Positions 8,338-17,100 of a stretch of DNA of 44,386 bases are shown in pieces. Location of the stretch: positions 1-44,386 of the forward strand of contig NZ_JMPJ01000041.1 of the NCBI RefSeq assembly GCF_000735345.1, given 5' to 3'. The stretch comes from Ewingella americana ATCC 33852. GTDB lineage: Bacteria > Pseudomonadota > Gammaproteobacteria > Enterobacterales > Enterobacteriaceae. Position numbers and translations under genes: made by a program. A model generated the notes under the pieces. That model worked only from the letters and a program-made list of their open reading frames with translations, was not told the DNA's origin and made no database searches. Position 1 is the stretch's first letter. The number at the start of each line of letters is the position of its first letter.

Positions 8338-9060
8338 GTGAGCGATCTGTATACCGCCAGCGGCGTGATAGACAAAAATTCTTTGTGGCAGCGCTATGTT
8401 CCTTTAGTGCGCCATGAAGCCCTGCGTTTGCAGGTTAGGCTTCCCGCCAGCGTAGAGCTGGACGACCTGCTGCAAGCGGGGGGCATTGGGTTATTGAATG
8501 CGGTTGAACGGTTTGATGCCATGCAGGGCACGGCGTTTACGACTTATGCTGTGCAACGCATTCGCGGCGCGATGCTCGATGAGTTGCGCAGTCGCGACTG
8601 GGTGCCGCGCAGCGTGCGGCGTAATGCGCGCGAAGTGTCTCAGGCTATGCATCATGCCGAGCAACGGCTAGGACGCCCACCGAGCGAAGGCGAAGTGGCA
8701 CAGGCGTTAGATATTCCCATTGAGGAATACCGCCAGATATTGATGGATACCAATAGCAGCCAGTTGTTCTCTTATGACGAATGGCGCGAAGAACACGGCG
8801 ATACCGCCGAAGCGTTAATGGAAGGGCACGAAGAGGCCAACCCATTACACCATTTGCTGGAGGGTAATTTACGCCAGCGGGTAATGGACGCCATTGACGC
8901 ACTGCCAGAACGGGAAAAAATGGTTCTGACACTTTACTACCAGGAAGAGTTGAATTTAAAAGAGATCGGGGCAGTACTGGACGTCGGGGAATCCCGCGTT
9001 AGCCAGCTACATAGTCAAGCGATCAAGCGTTTACGCGCTCGCTTGGCGAATGACCATTGA
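8338..9060 (+). CDS. fliA: Flagellar sigma factor FliA (sigma-28)
   Basis: FliA directs RNA polymerase to flagellar class III promoters such as the two found between fliD and fliC. The 240-residue protein is nearly identical in its core to E. coli FliA (SLWQRYVPLVRHEALRLQVR, then LPASVELDDLLQAGGIGLLN), with regions 2, 3 and 4 intact: FTTYAVQRIRGAMLDELRSR for promoter melting, and LKEIGAVLDVGESRVSQLHS as the region 4 helix-turn-helix that reads the -35 TAAA. It starts with GTG at 8338, as in E. coli. The linker around residues 155-175 differs from E. coli. The 200-bp gap upstream should hold its own class II promoter, which I could not place with confidence. Confidence 0.97.
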   Translation: MSDLYTASGVIDKNSLWQRYVPLVRHEALRLQVRLPASVELDDLLQAGGIGLLNAVERFDAMQGTAFTTYAVQRIRGAMLDELRSRDWVPRSVRRNAREVSQAMHHAEQRLGRPPSEGEVAQALDIPIEEYRQILMDTNSSQLFSYDEWREEHGDTAEALMEGHEEANPLHHLLEGNLRQRVMDAIDALPEREKMVLTLYYQEELNLKEIGAVLDVGESRVSQLHSQAIKRLRARLANDH

Positions 9061-9115
9061 TCCGCTTTTTCCTGGCCGGTTTTACATTTGATCATCCTTC
9101 ACCAGGAATAAGTTT

Positions 9116-9622
9116 ATGCCAGCCGGACTCAAAACGCGGCCGTTAAGCCGTTACTTAAAAGACTTTAAACATAGCCAGACTCAATGTTCACAATGTGGCA
9201 AAGAGCTGGATCGCATGGCGCTGGTGTTTCGCGGCCAGATCATCAATAAAGAGGCCATCGCCAAGATGGACCAGCCTATTGATGACGAAGTCTGGAACAA
9301 CCTGTCGCAAGAACTGACCGCACTGTGCCGCTTTTGCAGCGAAATTAGCTGCAACAGCCATTGGTCTTACTTCGACATCATGGCGTTCAAGCAATATCTG
9401 TTCGAACAAACCGAGATGAACCACAGCACGGTACGTGAATACGTCGTCCGCCTGCGTCGTTTGGATGAGATTCTGGTTGCTCAGAACTATCCTCATGAGC
9501 GCACCAAGGGCGATAGCATTCACGAGCGTATTATCAATGACTTGCCGGTGGCAGCGCATGATAACTACCGCATCGCGCTGCGTAAGTATGACCAGTATCT
9601 GGCGTGGCAGAAATCCGCCTAA
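9116..9622 (+). CDS. fliZ: Flagellar regulator FliZ
   Basis: FliZ is a DNA-binding protein made with FliA. In E. coli it represses sigma-S-dependent genes such as those for curli, favouring motility; in Salmonella it also boosts FlhDC activity. The 168-residue product has the family opening (PLSRYLKDFKHSQT.CSQC), a recombinase-like N-terminal SAM fold and the basic helix EYVVRLRRLDEIL that resembles region 3.0 of sigma-S. Cysteine pairs are visible at residues 25/28 and 80/83 (region CRFCSEISC). It starts 55 bases after fliA, with AGGA ten bases upstream of the ATG, and is followed by a strong terminator, so fliA-fliZ form one operon. Confidence 0.95.
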   Translation: MPAGLKTRPLSRYLKDFKHSQTQCSQCGKELDRMALVFRGQIINKEAIAKMDQPIDDEVWNNLSQELTALCRFCSEISCNSHWSYFDIMAFKQYLFEQTEMNHSTVREYVVRLRRLDEILVAQNYPHERTKGDSIHERIINDLPVAAHDNYRIALRKYDQYLAWQKSA

Positions 9623-9660
9623 TCGGCAGATTATCGCCCGACATCATGCGCAATATCAGC

Positions 9661-9690
9661 AACAGGCTCCCACGGGAGCCTGTTTTTTTT
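9661..9690 (+). terminator. Rho-independent terminator of fliAZ
   Basis: AACAGGCTCC pairs with GGAGCCTGTT around CACG, followed by eight T residues. It begins 38 bases after the fliZ stop. Confidence 0.95.
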
Positions 9691-9819
9691 GCCTGACATC
9701 TGTCATCGCTTGTATAAATTCGCTATATAATTTATTGATAACGTCCTGTGCATTTTATCTCAATCTGACTTTATACATCATAACGATAGCGGCTCTCGCA
9801 AGCGCTTCAGGGGAACACT

Positions 9820-10830
9820 GTGCCTGCTCAAATTTCATTGCTTAAAAATCGGCTGGAAGCCTTCTCGCGCGTGGACTTGTTGGGCTGCGTCACGCCGCTC
9901 GAAAGACTTAACCGTCTTTCCGACTATTTTGGTCGCCCGATCTACATTAAACGTGACGATGTCACGCCGCTGGCACTCGGTGGTAACAAACTGAGAAAGC
10001 TGGAGTTTCTGGCCGCCGCCGCGCTAGAAGAGGGGGCTGACACGCTGATCACCGCCGGTGCCATTCAATCCAACCATGTGCGCCAAACCGCCGCCGTGGC
10101 TGCCAAGCTAGGCTTGAAATGCGTCGCGCTGCTGGAGAACCCCATTGGCACCACTCAGGCCAACTACCTGACTAACGGCAACCGCCTGTTGCTCGACTTA
10201 TTCAATACCGAAGTGGTGATGTGCGACGCGCTGCATGACCCAATGGGCCAGCTTACTGAAGAAGCCGAAAAGCTCGAAGCACAGGGCTTCCGGCCTTATA
10301 TCGTGCCAGTGGGCGGCTCCAACGCGCTGGGTGCTTTGGGCTACGTGCAGTGCGCACTGGAGATTGCCGAGCAGAGCGCGTCTAGCTTTGTCGATTTCAG
10401 CGCGGTGGTAGTGGCGTCAGGCAGTGCGGGGACTCACGCCGGATTAGCCGTAGCCTTAAGTCACCTGATGCCTGAAACTCAGTTGATCGGCGTGACGGTG
10501 TCACGTTCTGCCGAGGCGCAGCGCCCGAAAGTTGAAGCCATTGCTCGCGACGTCGCCAAGAGATTGCAGTTCGACGAAGCCCTGCCGGAGATCCACCTGT
10601 GGGACAGCTATTTTGGCCCGCGCTACGGCGAGCCGAGCGAAGAGGGGTTAGCCGCCATTAAACTGCTGGCGGAGAAAGAAGCCATGCTGCTGGATCCGGT
10701 TTACACCGGCAAAGCCATGGCTGGGCTGATTGATGGCTTAGAGCGCGGCCTTTTCCCCGGCTCAGGCCCGATTCTGTTCATTCATACCGGCGGCGCACCG
10801 GCGCTGTTTGCCTACCATCCTCAGGTGTAA
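9820..10830 (+). CDS. dcyD: D-cysteine desulfhydrase DcyD
   Basis: This PLP enzyme converts D-cysteine to pyruvate, hydrogen sulfide and ammonia. The 336-residue product matches E. coli DcyD (328) along its whole length, including [20 protein letters not shown] (PLP-binding Lys57 in GGNK), the phosphate-holding and substrate region [20 protein letters not shown], and the C-terminal [14 protein letters not shown]. It starts with GTG at 9820, with AGGGG seven bases upstream. As in E. coli it sits between fliZ and fliY with the cystine transporter genes, linking cystine uptake to removal of toxic D-cysteine and release of sulfur. Confidence 0.95.
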   Translation: MPAQISLLKNRLEAFSRVDLLGCVTPLERLNRLSDYFGRPIYIKRDDVTPLALGGNKLRKLEFLAAAALEEGADTLITAGAIQSNHVRQTAAVAAKLGLKCVALLENPIGTTQANYLTNGNRLLLDLFNTEVVMCDALHDPMGQLTEEAEKLEAQGFRPYIVPVGGSNALGALGYVQCALEIAEQSASSFVDFSAVVVASGSAGTHAGLAVALSHLMPETQLIGVTVSRSAEAQRPKVEAIARDVAKRLQFDEALPEIHLWDSYFGPRYGEPSEEGLAAIKLLAEKEAMLLDPVYTGKAMAGLIDGLERGLFPGSGPILFIHTGGAPALFAYHPQV

Positions 10831-10865
10831 AACCAAGGGTAACTGGCTGATATTTATTGCAACGC

Positions 10866-10907
10866 AGAGCGGCAATGGCATTGATAGGCTCAGCCTTTTG
10901 CCGCTCT
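10866..10907 (+). terminator. Long-loop inverted repeat after dcyD (possible terminator)
   Basis: AGAGCGGCAA (10866-10875) pairs perfectly with TTGCCGCTCT (10898-10907) around a 22-base loop. It sits 36 bases after the dcyD stop. There is no clear T run behind it, so termination is only a guess; an mRNA-end stabilising or regulatory role is equally possible. Confidence 0.45.
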
Positions 10908-11039
10908 TATGCTTGTCGGCTCCTACTTATGCTTTTCTGCACTAAGATTAGAGGATTATATTCCTGATAATCTTTTCAACCGATGCTAACGTGCGCCACG
11001 AGTAAAATAATTAATTCATAATTAATTCATGAGGTGAAT

Positions 11040-11843
11040 ATGGGTTTTTCAACACTGCGTCGTCGTTTACTTCTGGGTGCGGTCGCTGTCACTTTGACCA
11101 GCGGCATGGTCACAAGCAGCTTCGCGGCTGATGAAGGCCTGCTGGCTAAAGTCAAAGAGCGCGGCTCGCTGATTGTTGGCCTTGAGGGGACTTACCCTCC
11201 ATTTAGCTTCCAAGGCGAAGACGGCAAACTGACCGGCTTCGAAGTCGAATTCGCTCAATCTCTGGCCGAGCACATGGGTGTTAAAGCCAAGCTGCAACCG
11301 ACCAAATGGGACGGCATGCTGGCTTCGCTGGAATCCAAGCGTATCGACGTTGTGATCAATCAGGTGACTATCTCTCCTGAGCGCCAGAAGAAATATGACT
11401 TCTCCACCCCGTATACCGTTTCAGGTATTCAGGTGCTGACCAAGAAGGGCAACGAAGGCAACTTCGCTACGCCTGACACGCTGAAAGGCAAAAAAGTCGG
11501 CGTGGGCTTGGGCAGTAACTACGAGCAGTGGCTGCGCGCTAACGAGCCGGGCGTTGATATCCGTACCTATGATGATGACCCGACTAAATACCAAGACCTG
11601 CGCGTAGGCCGTATCGACGCGATTTTGGTTGACCGTCTGGCCGCGCTGGATCTGGTGAAGAAAACTGGCGATACCTTGGCTGTAGCGGGTAAACCTTTTG
11701 CGCGTCAGGAATCTGGCGTAGCGCTGCGTAAGAACAACCCAGAGCTGCTGGCTGCTATCGATAAAGCCATCGCTGATATGCAGAAAGACGGCTCACTGGC
11801 CAAAATCTCCGACAAGTGGTTTGGTGCTGACGTCACTAAGTAA
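11040..11843 (+). CDS. tcyJ: Cystine-binding periplasmic protein FliY (TcyJ)
   Basis: Solute-binding protein of the FliY-YecSC (TcyJLN) high-affinity L-cystine importer, also able to take diaminopimelate in E. coli. The 267-residue precursor has a clear signal peptide (basic LRRRLLLG, hydrophobic core, cleavage after SSFA). The mature part shows the SBP family 3 pattern: LIVGLEGTYPPFSFQGEDGK near the start and GFEVEFAQSLAE, with the family's conserved arginine after TISPE. ATG 11040 was chosen because GAGG lies five bases before it; an in-frame GTG at 11034 overlaps that ribosome-binding site. E. coli FliY is 266 residues. Confidence 0.95.
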   Translation: MGFSTLRRRLLLGAVAVTLTSGMVTSSFAADEGLLAKVKERGSLIVGLEGTYPPFSFQGEDGKLTGFEVEFAQSLAEHMGVKAKLQPTKWDGMLASLESKRIDVVINQVTISPERQKKYDFSTPYTVSGIQVLTKKGNEGNFATPDTLKGKKVGVGLGSNYEQWLRANEPGVDIRTYDDDPTKYQDLRVGRIDAILVDRLAALDLVKKTGDTLAVAGKPFARQESGVALRKNNPELLAAIDKAIADMQKDGSLAKISDKWFGADVTK

Positions 11844-11855
11844 TGTCCGTCATGC

Positions 11856-11895
11856 TTGGGGCTGTTTCTCGCGACTTGGCGTGATTCAGCCCCAA
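11856..11895 (+). terminator. Intercistronic hairpin between fliY and tcyL
   Basis: TTGGGGCTG (11856-11864) pairs exactly with CAGCCCCAA (11887-11895), loop 22 bases, followed by AGATTTTGCG. It lies in the 104-bp gap between the binding-protein gene and the permease gene. Hairpins here commonly reduce or stop read-through and stabilise the 3' end, so the binding protein is made in excess (inference). Confidence 0.55.
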
Positions 11896-11947
11896 AGATT
11901 TTGCGCTTAGAAATACGTTGAAGATGTAAAAGACCTAAGGGTTATAG

Positions 11948-12616
11948 ATGCAAGAAAGTATTCAACTGGTGCTGGATTCAGCACCATTTTTATTGAAAGG
12001 CACGCTGTTCACGCTGCAATTAAGTTTGGGCGGGATGGTGTTCGGTCTGCTGTTGGGCTTTATCCTCGCGCTGATGCGCCTGTCCAAGTTCTGGCCGCTG
12101 TCATGGCTGTCGCGATTCTACGTGTCGATTTTCCGTGGAACGCCGCTGATTGCTCAACTGTTCATGATTTACTACGGCCTGCCGCAGTTCGGCATTGAGC
12201 TGGATCCTATTCCTTCGGCGATGATTGGTTTGTCACTCAATACCGCCGCTTACACCTCCGAAACCCTGCGCGCCGCGATTTCATCCATTGAAAAGGGCCA
12301 GTGGGAAGCCGCCGCCAGTATCGGCATGAGCTCATGGCAGACCATGCGCCGCGTGATTTTACCGCAGGCCGCCCGCACCGCGCTGCCGCCGCTGGGTAAC
12401 AGTTTTATCGGTCTGGTGAAAGACACCTCCCTTGCTGCGACCATTCAGGTGCCAGAGCTGTTCCGTCAGGCGCAGTTGGTGACCTCGCGCACGCTGGAAG
12501 TGTTCACCATGTATCTGGCCGCCTCGTTGATTTACTGGGTATTGGCCACCGTATTGTCCTTCCTGCAAAATCGTCTGGAAGACCGCGTTAACCGTCAAGA
12601 CAGGGAGCAGCTATGA
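11948..12616 (+). CDS. tcyL: Cystine ABC transporter permease TcyL (YecS)
   Basis: Inner-membrane permease of the cystine importer, 222 residues as in E. coli YecS. The N-terminal half holds the hydrophobic helices and the GTPLIAQLFMIYYGLPQFG segment typical of polar amino acid permeases. The EAA loop that contacts the ATPase is at IGMSSWQTMRRVILPQAART. The last four bases of the gene (ATGA) overlap the start of tcyN, indicating coupled translation. No separate promoter is visible; it probably depends on read-through from fliY. Confidence 0.95.
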   Translation: MQESIQLVLDSAPFLLKGTLFTLQLSLGGMVFGLLLGFILALMRLSKFWPLSWLSRFYVSIFRGTPLIAQLFMIYYGLPQFGIELDPIPSAMIGLSLNTAAYTSETLRAAISSIEKGQWEAAASIGMSSWQTMRRVILPQAARTALPPLGNSFIGLVKDTSLAATIQVPELFRQAQLVTSRTLEVFTMYLAASLIYWVLATVLSFLQNRLEDRVNRQDREQL

Positions 12617-13366
12617 GCACGATTGACGTTAAACAGCTGACCAAGAAATTCAACGGTCAGACGGTACTGCACGGTATCGATTTACAGGTAAATGCGGGTG
12701 AAGTGGTCGCCATTATCGGCCCAAGCGGCTCGGGTAAAACCACGTTGCTGCGCAGTATCAATCTGTTAGAAGAGCCGAATTCCGGCACCATTAAGGTCGG
12801 TAATATCGAGATCGACGGCAGTCGTTCCATCAGTAAGCAGAAAGAGAATGTGCGTAAACTGCGCCAGCAGGTGGGTTTTGTGTTCCAGAACTTCAACCTG
12901 TTCCCGCACCGTTCAGTTCTCGACAATATTATTGAAGGTCCGGTCATCGTTAAAGGCGAGTCACGCGAGAAAGCCGTGGCCTATGCCCGTCAGCTGCTGG
13001 AGAAAGTCGGGCTGAGCGGCAAAGAAGACGCTTATCCGCGCCGTCTGTCAGGCGGCCAGCAGCAGCGCGTCGCCATCGCCCGCGCACTGGCCATGAACCC
13101 GGAAGTGATTCTTTTCGACGAACCAACCTCCGCGCTCGACCCCGAGCTGGTGGGCGAAGTGCTCAATACCCATCCGCGCCTTGGCGCAAGAGCACCGCAC
13201 CATGGTGATCGTCACCCACGAAATGAGCTTCGCCCGCGACGTCGCCGACCGCGCGATTTTCATGGACCAAGGGAAGATCGTCGAGCAAGGCCCCGCCAAA
13301 GAGCTGTTCTCGAATCCGCAGCATGCGAGGACAAAACAGTTTCTCGAGAAGTTTTTAACTCGCTAG
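12613..13366 (+). pseudogene. tcyN: Cystine ABC transporter ATPase TcyN (YecC), frameshifted
   Basis: The ATPase of the cystine importer. Walker A GPSGSGKT (residues 36-43), the signature LSGGQ (145-149) and Walker B ILFDE (166-170) are all present. After codon 186 (ACC, 13168-13170) the reading frame moves to +1: the family sequence continues as IRALAQEHRTMVIVTHEMSF in the next frame and ends LEKFLTR at 13366. One extra C in the CCC at 13169-13171 explains it; with it removed the product is 250 residues, the same as E. coli YecC. As written, the protein loses its H-loop histidine (VTHE) and runs to 13398 in a meaningless arginine-rich tail. This is either a real inactivating mutation or an assembly error in this read. 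Confidence 0.92.
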
Positions 13367-13373
13367 TTAAAGG

Positions 13374-13675
13374 GGGGCGGCTGCCCACACCGTTTTAAGG
13401 TCAAAACCTTGCGTTGCCACGCAAACTGGCCCAGAAGGCGCGTAAGCGCGCGCCCTCTGGACTCCCGCGCTTTTTTTTGCTGGAAGAGCGAGGCTGCGCA
13501 GGGTTGGAATGGCCGTGTTTCAGTAGCTTCTGTGATCGCCGCGAAGTGCCGTCGCTTAGGCGATTCCCTCAGTTCGGGCTTCGAGCCATAGGTCTCGAAC
13601 CACTCCCTCGGCGTCACTTCTGAACGCGGCTTACTGGCTTCTACACCGTGCCGTTTCAGTGGGTTTGGGTTTGCT
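13374..13675 (+). repeat. Structured intergenic repeat, copy 1
   Basis: First of three copies of a ~300-bp repeat (the others are 13788-14135 on the opposite strand and 44075-44386 in the same orientation). Shared landmarks in order: GGGCGG..GCCC hairpin; TTGCGT-TGCC-ACGCAA hairpin (13410-13425); a long hairpin 13431-13460; CGTGTTTCAG; TCGCTTAGGCGA hairpin (13552-13563); TTCGAG/CTCGAA hairpin (13580-13599); CCGTGCCGTTTCAG near the end. It is the most diverged copy, yet each hairpin is kept with changed bases on both sides. No reading frame is conserved among the copies, so it is treated as non-coding. Confidence 0.8.
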
Positions 13676-13798
13676 CCTTCTCCTTTTCAAGGAGAGGGAT
13701 GGGGTGAGGTTTGCTGCATTGAGCGTTGTATTAAACCACTCCTCATCCCTGCCTTCTCCTCTGAGAGGAGAAGGAGCAAAACCCAAACCCAAGACAAG
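13660..13798. repeat. Central palindromic module joining repeat copies 1 and 2
   Basis: GGGTTTGGGTTTGCTCCTTC on the left pairs with GAAGGAGCAAAACCCAAACC on the right, and inside it CAAGGAGAGGGATGGGGTGAGG faces CCTCATCCCTGCCTTCTCC. So copy 1, this centre and inverted copy 2 make one ~760-bp imperfect palindrome between the ends of two convergent genes (tcyN and putA). The inner hairpin CCTTCTCCTC-TGA-GAGGAGAAGG recurs alone at 38931-38965. The GGAGAGGG..GGGTGAGG motif resembles short intergenic repeats seen in many proteobacterial genomes. Confidence 0.75.
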
Positions 13799-14135
13799 CC
13801 CCCCTGAAACGGCACGGTTGAAATGCCCCAAAACCGCAGTCAAAAATGACGCTGAGCAAGAGGTTCAAGACCTAAGGCTTGAATCCCGCCGCGAAGGCAC
13901 CGCCTAAGCGGCGGCATTTTGCGGTGGAGAACAGGTGTATCTGAAACACGTCCGCCCAGCGAGCGGAGCGCGTAGTGAAGAGCCGGGGAGTCTTGAGGGG
14001 CGCGGCGATAGGCGCCCCTCAAGGCCGGTGTGGCGGCAGCGCACGGTTTTGACCTTAAAAAGGCTAGTTTGCGTGGCTACGCAAGGTTTGAGCGGTGTGG
14101 GCGGCGAGCCCACGACCTTGACCTTGACCTTAAAG
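13788..14135 (-). repeat. Structured intergenic repeat, copy 2 (inverted)
   Basis: On the minus strand this is a close match to the window-end copy (44075-44386) and a more distant match to copy 1. It contains the GTGGGC-TCGCC-GCCCAC hairpin, the TTGCGT..ACGCAA hairpin (14070-14085 region), a perfect 12-bp stem 13992-14003/14012-14023, the CCGCTTAGGCGG hairpin (13900-13911) and TTCAAG/CTTGAA (13864-13869/13878-13883). It ends close to the 3' end of putA. AAGGTC is tandemly repeated three times at its outer edge (14113-14132). Confidence 0.8.
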
Positions 14136-14148
14136 ATTTAAAGCGGGT

Positions 14149-14192
14149 TTTGGGCAGCCAGCCCAAAGGTGCCCGACGATCACCCGATCGTC
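14149..14192 (-). terminator. Hairpins at the 3' end of putA
   Basis: Two short stems flank the putA stop: GACGAT/ATCGTC (14175-14180/14187-14192) overlapping the stop codon, and TTTGGGC/GCCCAAA (14149-14155/14161-14167) directly after it. No T run follows in the putA direction, so these may be stabilising stems rather than a classic terminator. Confidence 0.4.
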
Positions 14193-17100
14193 ATCAAACT
14201 GGCATTTCCCCCCGCAGCCGCGGTATTAACACTCAGTGAACGCTCGATCAGCAGGCGTTCCAGCAGGATATTATCCTCACCTCGTGCGAAACCTTGGACT
14301 GACACTATGGCACCCGCGCGTTTAGCGATGGTCTGGCAAAGCTCGCGCAGCTGATCGGCGTCGCCGTGGTAGATAACCGCGTCAAACTCAGGCGCGGCGG
14401 TCTGCCACTCTTTGGCGAAATCGACGCGTTCTTGAACCGCTTTTGGCAGCTGTTTGAACAGGTCGCGCTGAAGCGCTGCCTCAGGCCACAATACGCGGCA
14501 GCCGGTGGCGGTGATGGCGGCGAGCTGAATCAGCGCGTCTTGCTGATTATCAGCCAGCGCCAGCACGCGCTCACGCGGCAGCAGGGCGTAGGTGTTGCGC
14601 TCACCCGTTGGGCCCGGCAGAGTGCGAACGGTGCCGCCCTGAGCCGTCAGAGCGAAGCGTTCCGCCAGCGCGGCCAGTGATTCATCTTTCTGCTCCACGG
14701 CCCACTGTTGCAGCGCACGGTGCGGCGCTAACAGGGCTTCGCGCAGCGTGACGTCCAGCGGCAGGGTTTTATCCTGTACGCTCAAGGTCTGCGCCACGGC
14801 TTCCTGTGGGCGGCTGCACAGCAGGCGATACAAGTACATCGGGCCACCGGCTTTCGGGCCAGTACCCGACAGACCTTCGCCGCCGAACGGCTGCACGCCA
14901 ACCACCGCGCCAACCATATTGCGGTTCACATACAGGTTGCCGACGTTAGCTTTCGACGTCACGCGGTTAATGGTTTCGTCGATACGGGTGTGGATCCCGA
15001 GTGTCAGGCCATAACCGGCTGCGTTAATTTGGTCGACCAGCTTATCCAGATCCTGACGTGCATAGCGCACCACGTGCAGCACCGGGCCAAAGATCTCTTT
15101 CTTCAGCTCGTCGAAGCTCTCCAACTCAATCAGCGTTGGCTGGATAAAGGTGCCGCGTGACCACTCCTGCTGATCTTCACCTTGCTGCTGGGCGGCTTGA
15201 TACACGCTGCGGCCCTTGGCGCGCATGGCGTCGATGTGCTTCTCAATGCCCGCTTTGGCCTCTTGGTCAATCACCGGCCCGATGTCGGTCGACAGGCGCT
15301 CAGGGTTGCCCATGCGGCATTCGGCCATTGCGCCGCGCAGCATTTGCAGAGTGTGCTCGGCCACGTCGTCCTGAATACAGAGCACGCGCAGAGCAGAGCA
15401 GCGCTGGCCCGCGCTGTCGAAGGCGGAAGCGACCACGTCGGTGACCACCTGCTCAGTCAAGGCCGAGGAGTCAACGATCATCGCGTTCAGACCGCCGGTT
15501 TCAGCAATCAGCGGAACAGGGCGGCCCTGCGGATCCAGACGCCCGGCGATGCTGCGTTGCAGGATGCCAGCCACGTCGGTGGAGCCGGTGAACAGCACGC
15601 CGCGGACGCGTTCGTCATTCACCAGTTGAGCACCTACGGTCTCGCCTTGGCCCGGCAACAGTTGCAGAACGCCAGCTGGAACGCCGGCTTCATGCAGGAT
15701 GCGCACGGCCTGAGCGGCAATCAGCGGGGTCTGCTCGGCAGGTTTTGCCAGCACGCTGTTACCCGCGGCGAGGGCGGCGGCAATCTGGCCGCTGAAAATC
15801 GCCAGCGGGAAGTTCCACGGGCTGATACACACCACGGTGCCCAGCGGGCGGTGAGTGTTGTTGTCAAACTGTTCGCGAATCTGACCCGCGTAGTAGTGCA
15901 GGAAGTCGACCGCCTCGCGCACTTCGGCAATAGCGTTATTAAAGGTCTTTCCGGCTTCACGTACCAGCACGCCAAGCAAGCTTTGTAGCTCGCCCTCCAT
16001 CAATTCTGCGGCACGTTGCAAGATTGCAGCGCGCTCTTCGGGAGGTGTCGCAAACCAGATACGGCCAGCGGCGGCAGCGGCGTCCAAGGCACGGCTAACT
16101 TCGCCCTCGGTGGCTTCGCGGACTTGCCCAACCACGTCTGTCGGCTCGGCTGGATTTACCACATCAATGAACGGACCTTCATCTAACTGGGCGTCAATCA
16201 TTGGCTGCGCGGTGATGGGCTGAGCCGCGCCGCTGAGCAGGGCGCTGGACAGGGAGGCCAGACGGTGCTCGTTGGACATATCCAAGCCGGAAGAGTTGAC
16301 GCGTTTTTCACCATATAAGTGACGCGGTAACGCAATGCGCGGATGCGGCAGGCCGACCTGACCCTCGCTGGCGGCCAGCGTTTCTACGGCTTTCACCGGA
16401 TCAGCGACCAGCTCGTCTAATGGCAGGGTGGCGTCGGCAATGCGGTTAACGAAGGAGGTGTTTGCCCCGTTTTCCAGCAGGCGGCGCACCAGATAGGCCA
16501 ACAGGGTTTCGTGAGTACCGACTGGGGCATAAATACGGCACGGGCGGTTCAGCTTGCCATCGGCAATTTTGCCCACCACTTGCTCGTACAGCGGCTCACC
16601 CATGCCGTGCAGGCATTGGAATTCATACTGGCCGGGATAGTAGTTGTTGCCCGCCAACTGGTAAATCGCCGCCAGCGTATGGGCGTTGTGGGTGGCGAAC
16701 TGCGGGTAAATCAGGTTTGGCACCGCCAGCAGTTTTCGGGCGCAGGCCAGATAAGAGACGTCGGTATAGACTTTGCGGGTGTAGACCGGGTAGCCCTCAA
16801 GGCCGTCTACTTGGGCGCGTTTGATTTCGCTGTCCCAATAGGCCCCTTTAACCAGACGGATCATCAGGCGACGGCGGCTGCGCTGGGCCAGATTGGTCAG
16901 GTAATCAATCACCATCGGGCAGCGTTTTTGGTAAGCCTGAATCACGAAGCCGATACCGTTCCAGCCCGCCAGTTCAGGCTCGAAGCAGAGTTTTTCCAGC
17001 AGGTCGAGGGAGATCTCTAAACGGTCCGCTTCTTCGGCGTCGATGTTAATGCCAACGTCGTACTGGCGCGCCATCAGGGTTAGTGACAGCAGGCGCGGGT

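Noticed and set aside
13409-14239. Several 60-80 codon open frames inside the repeat block
   Set aside because: They differ between the repeat copies, break at hairpins, lack ribosome-binding sites and have basic, low-information translations; they are chance frames in GC-rich palindromes.
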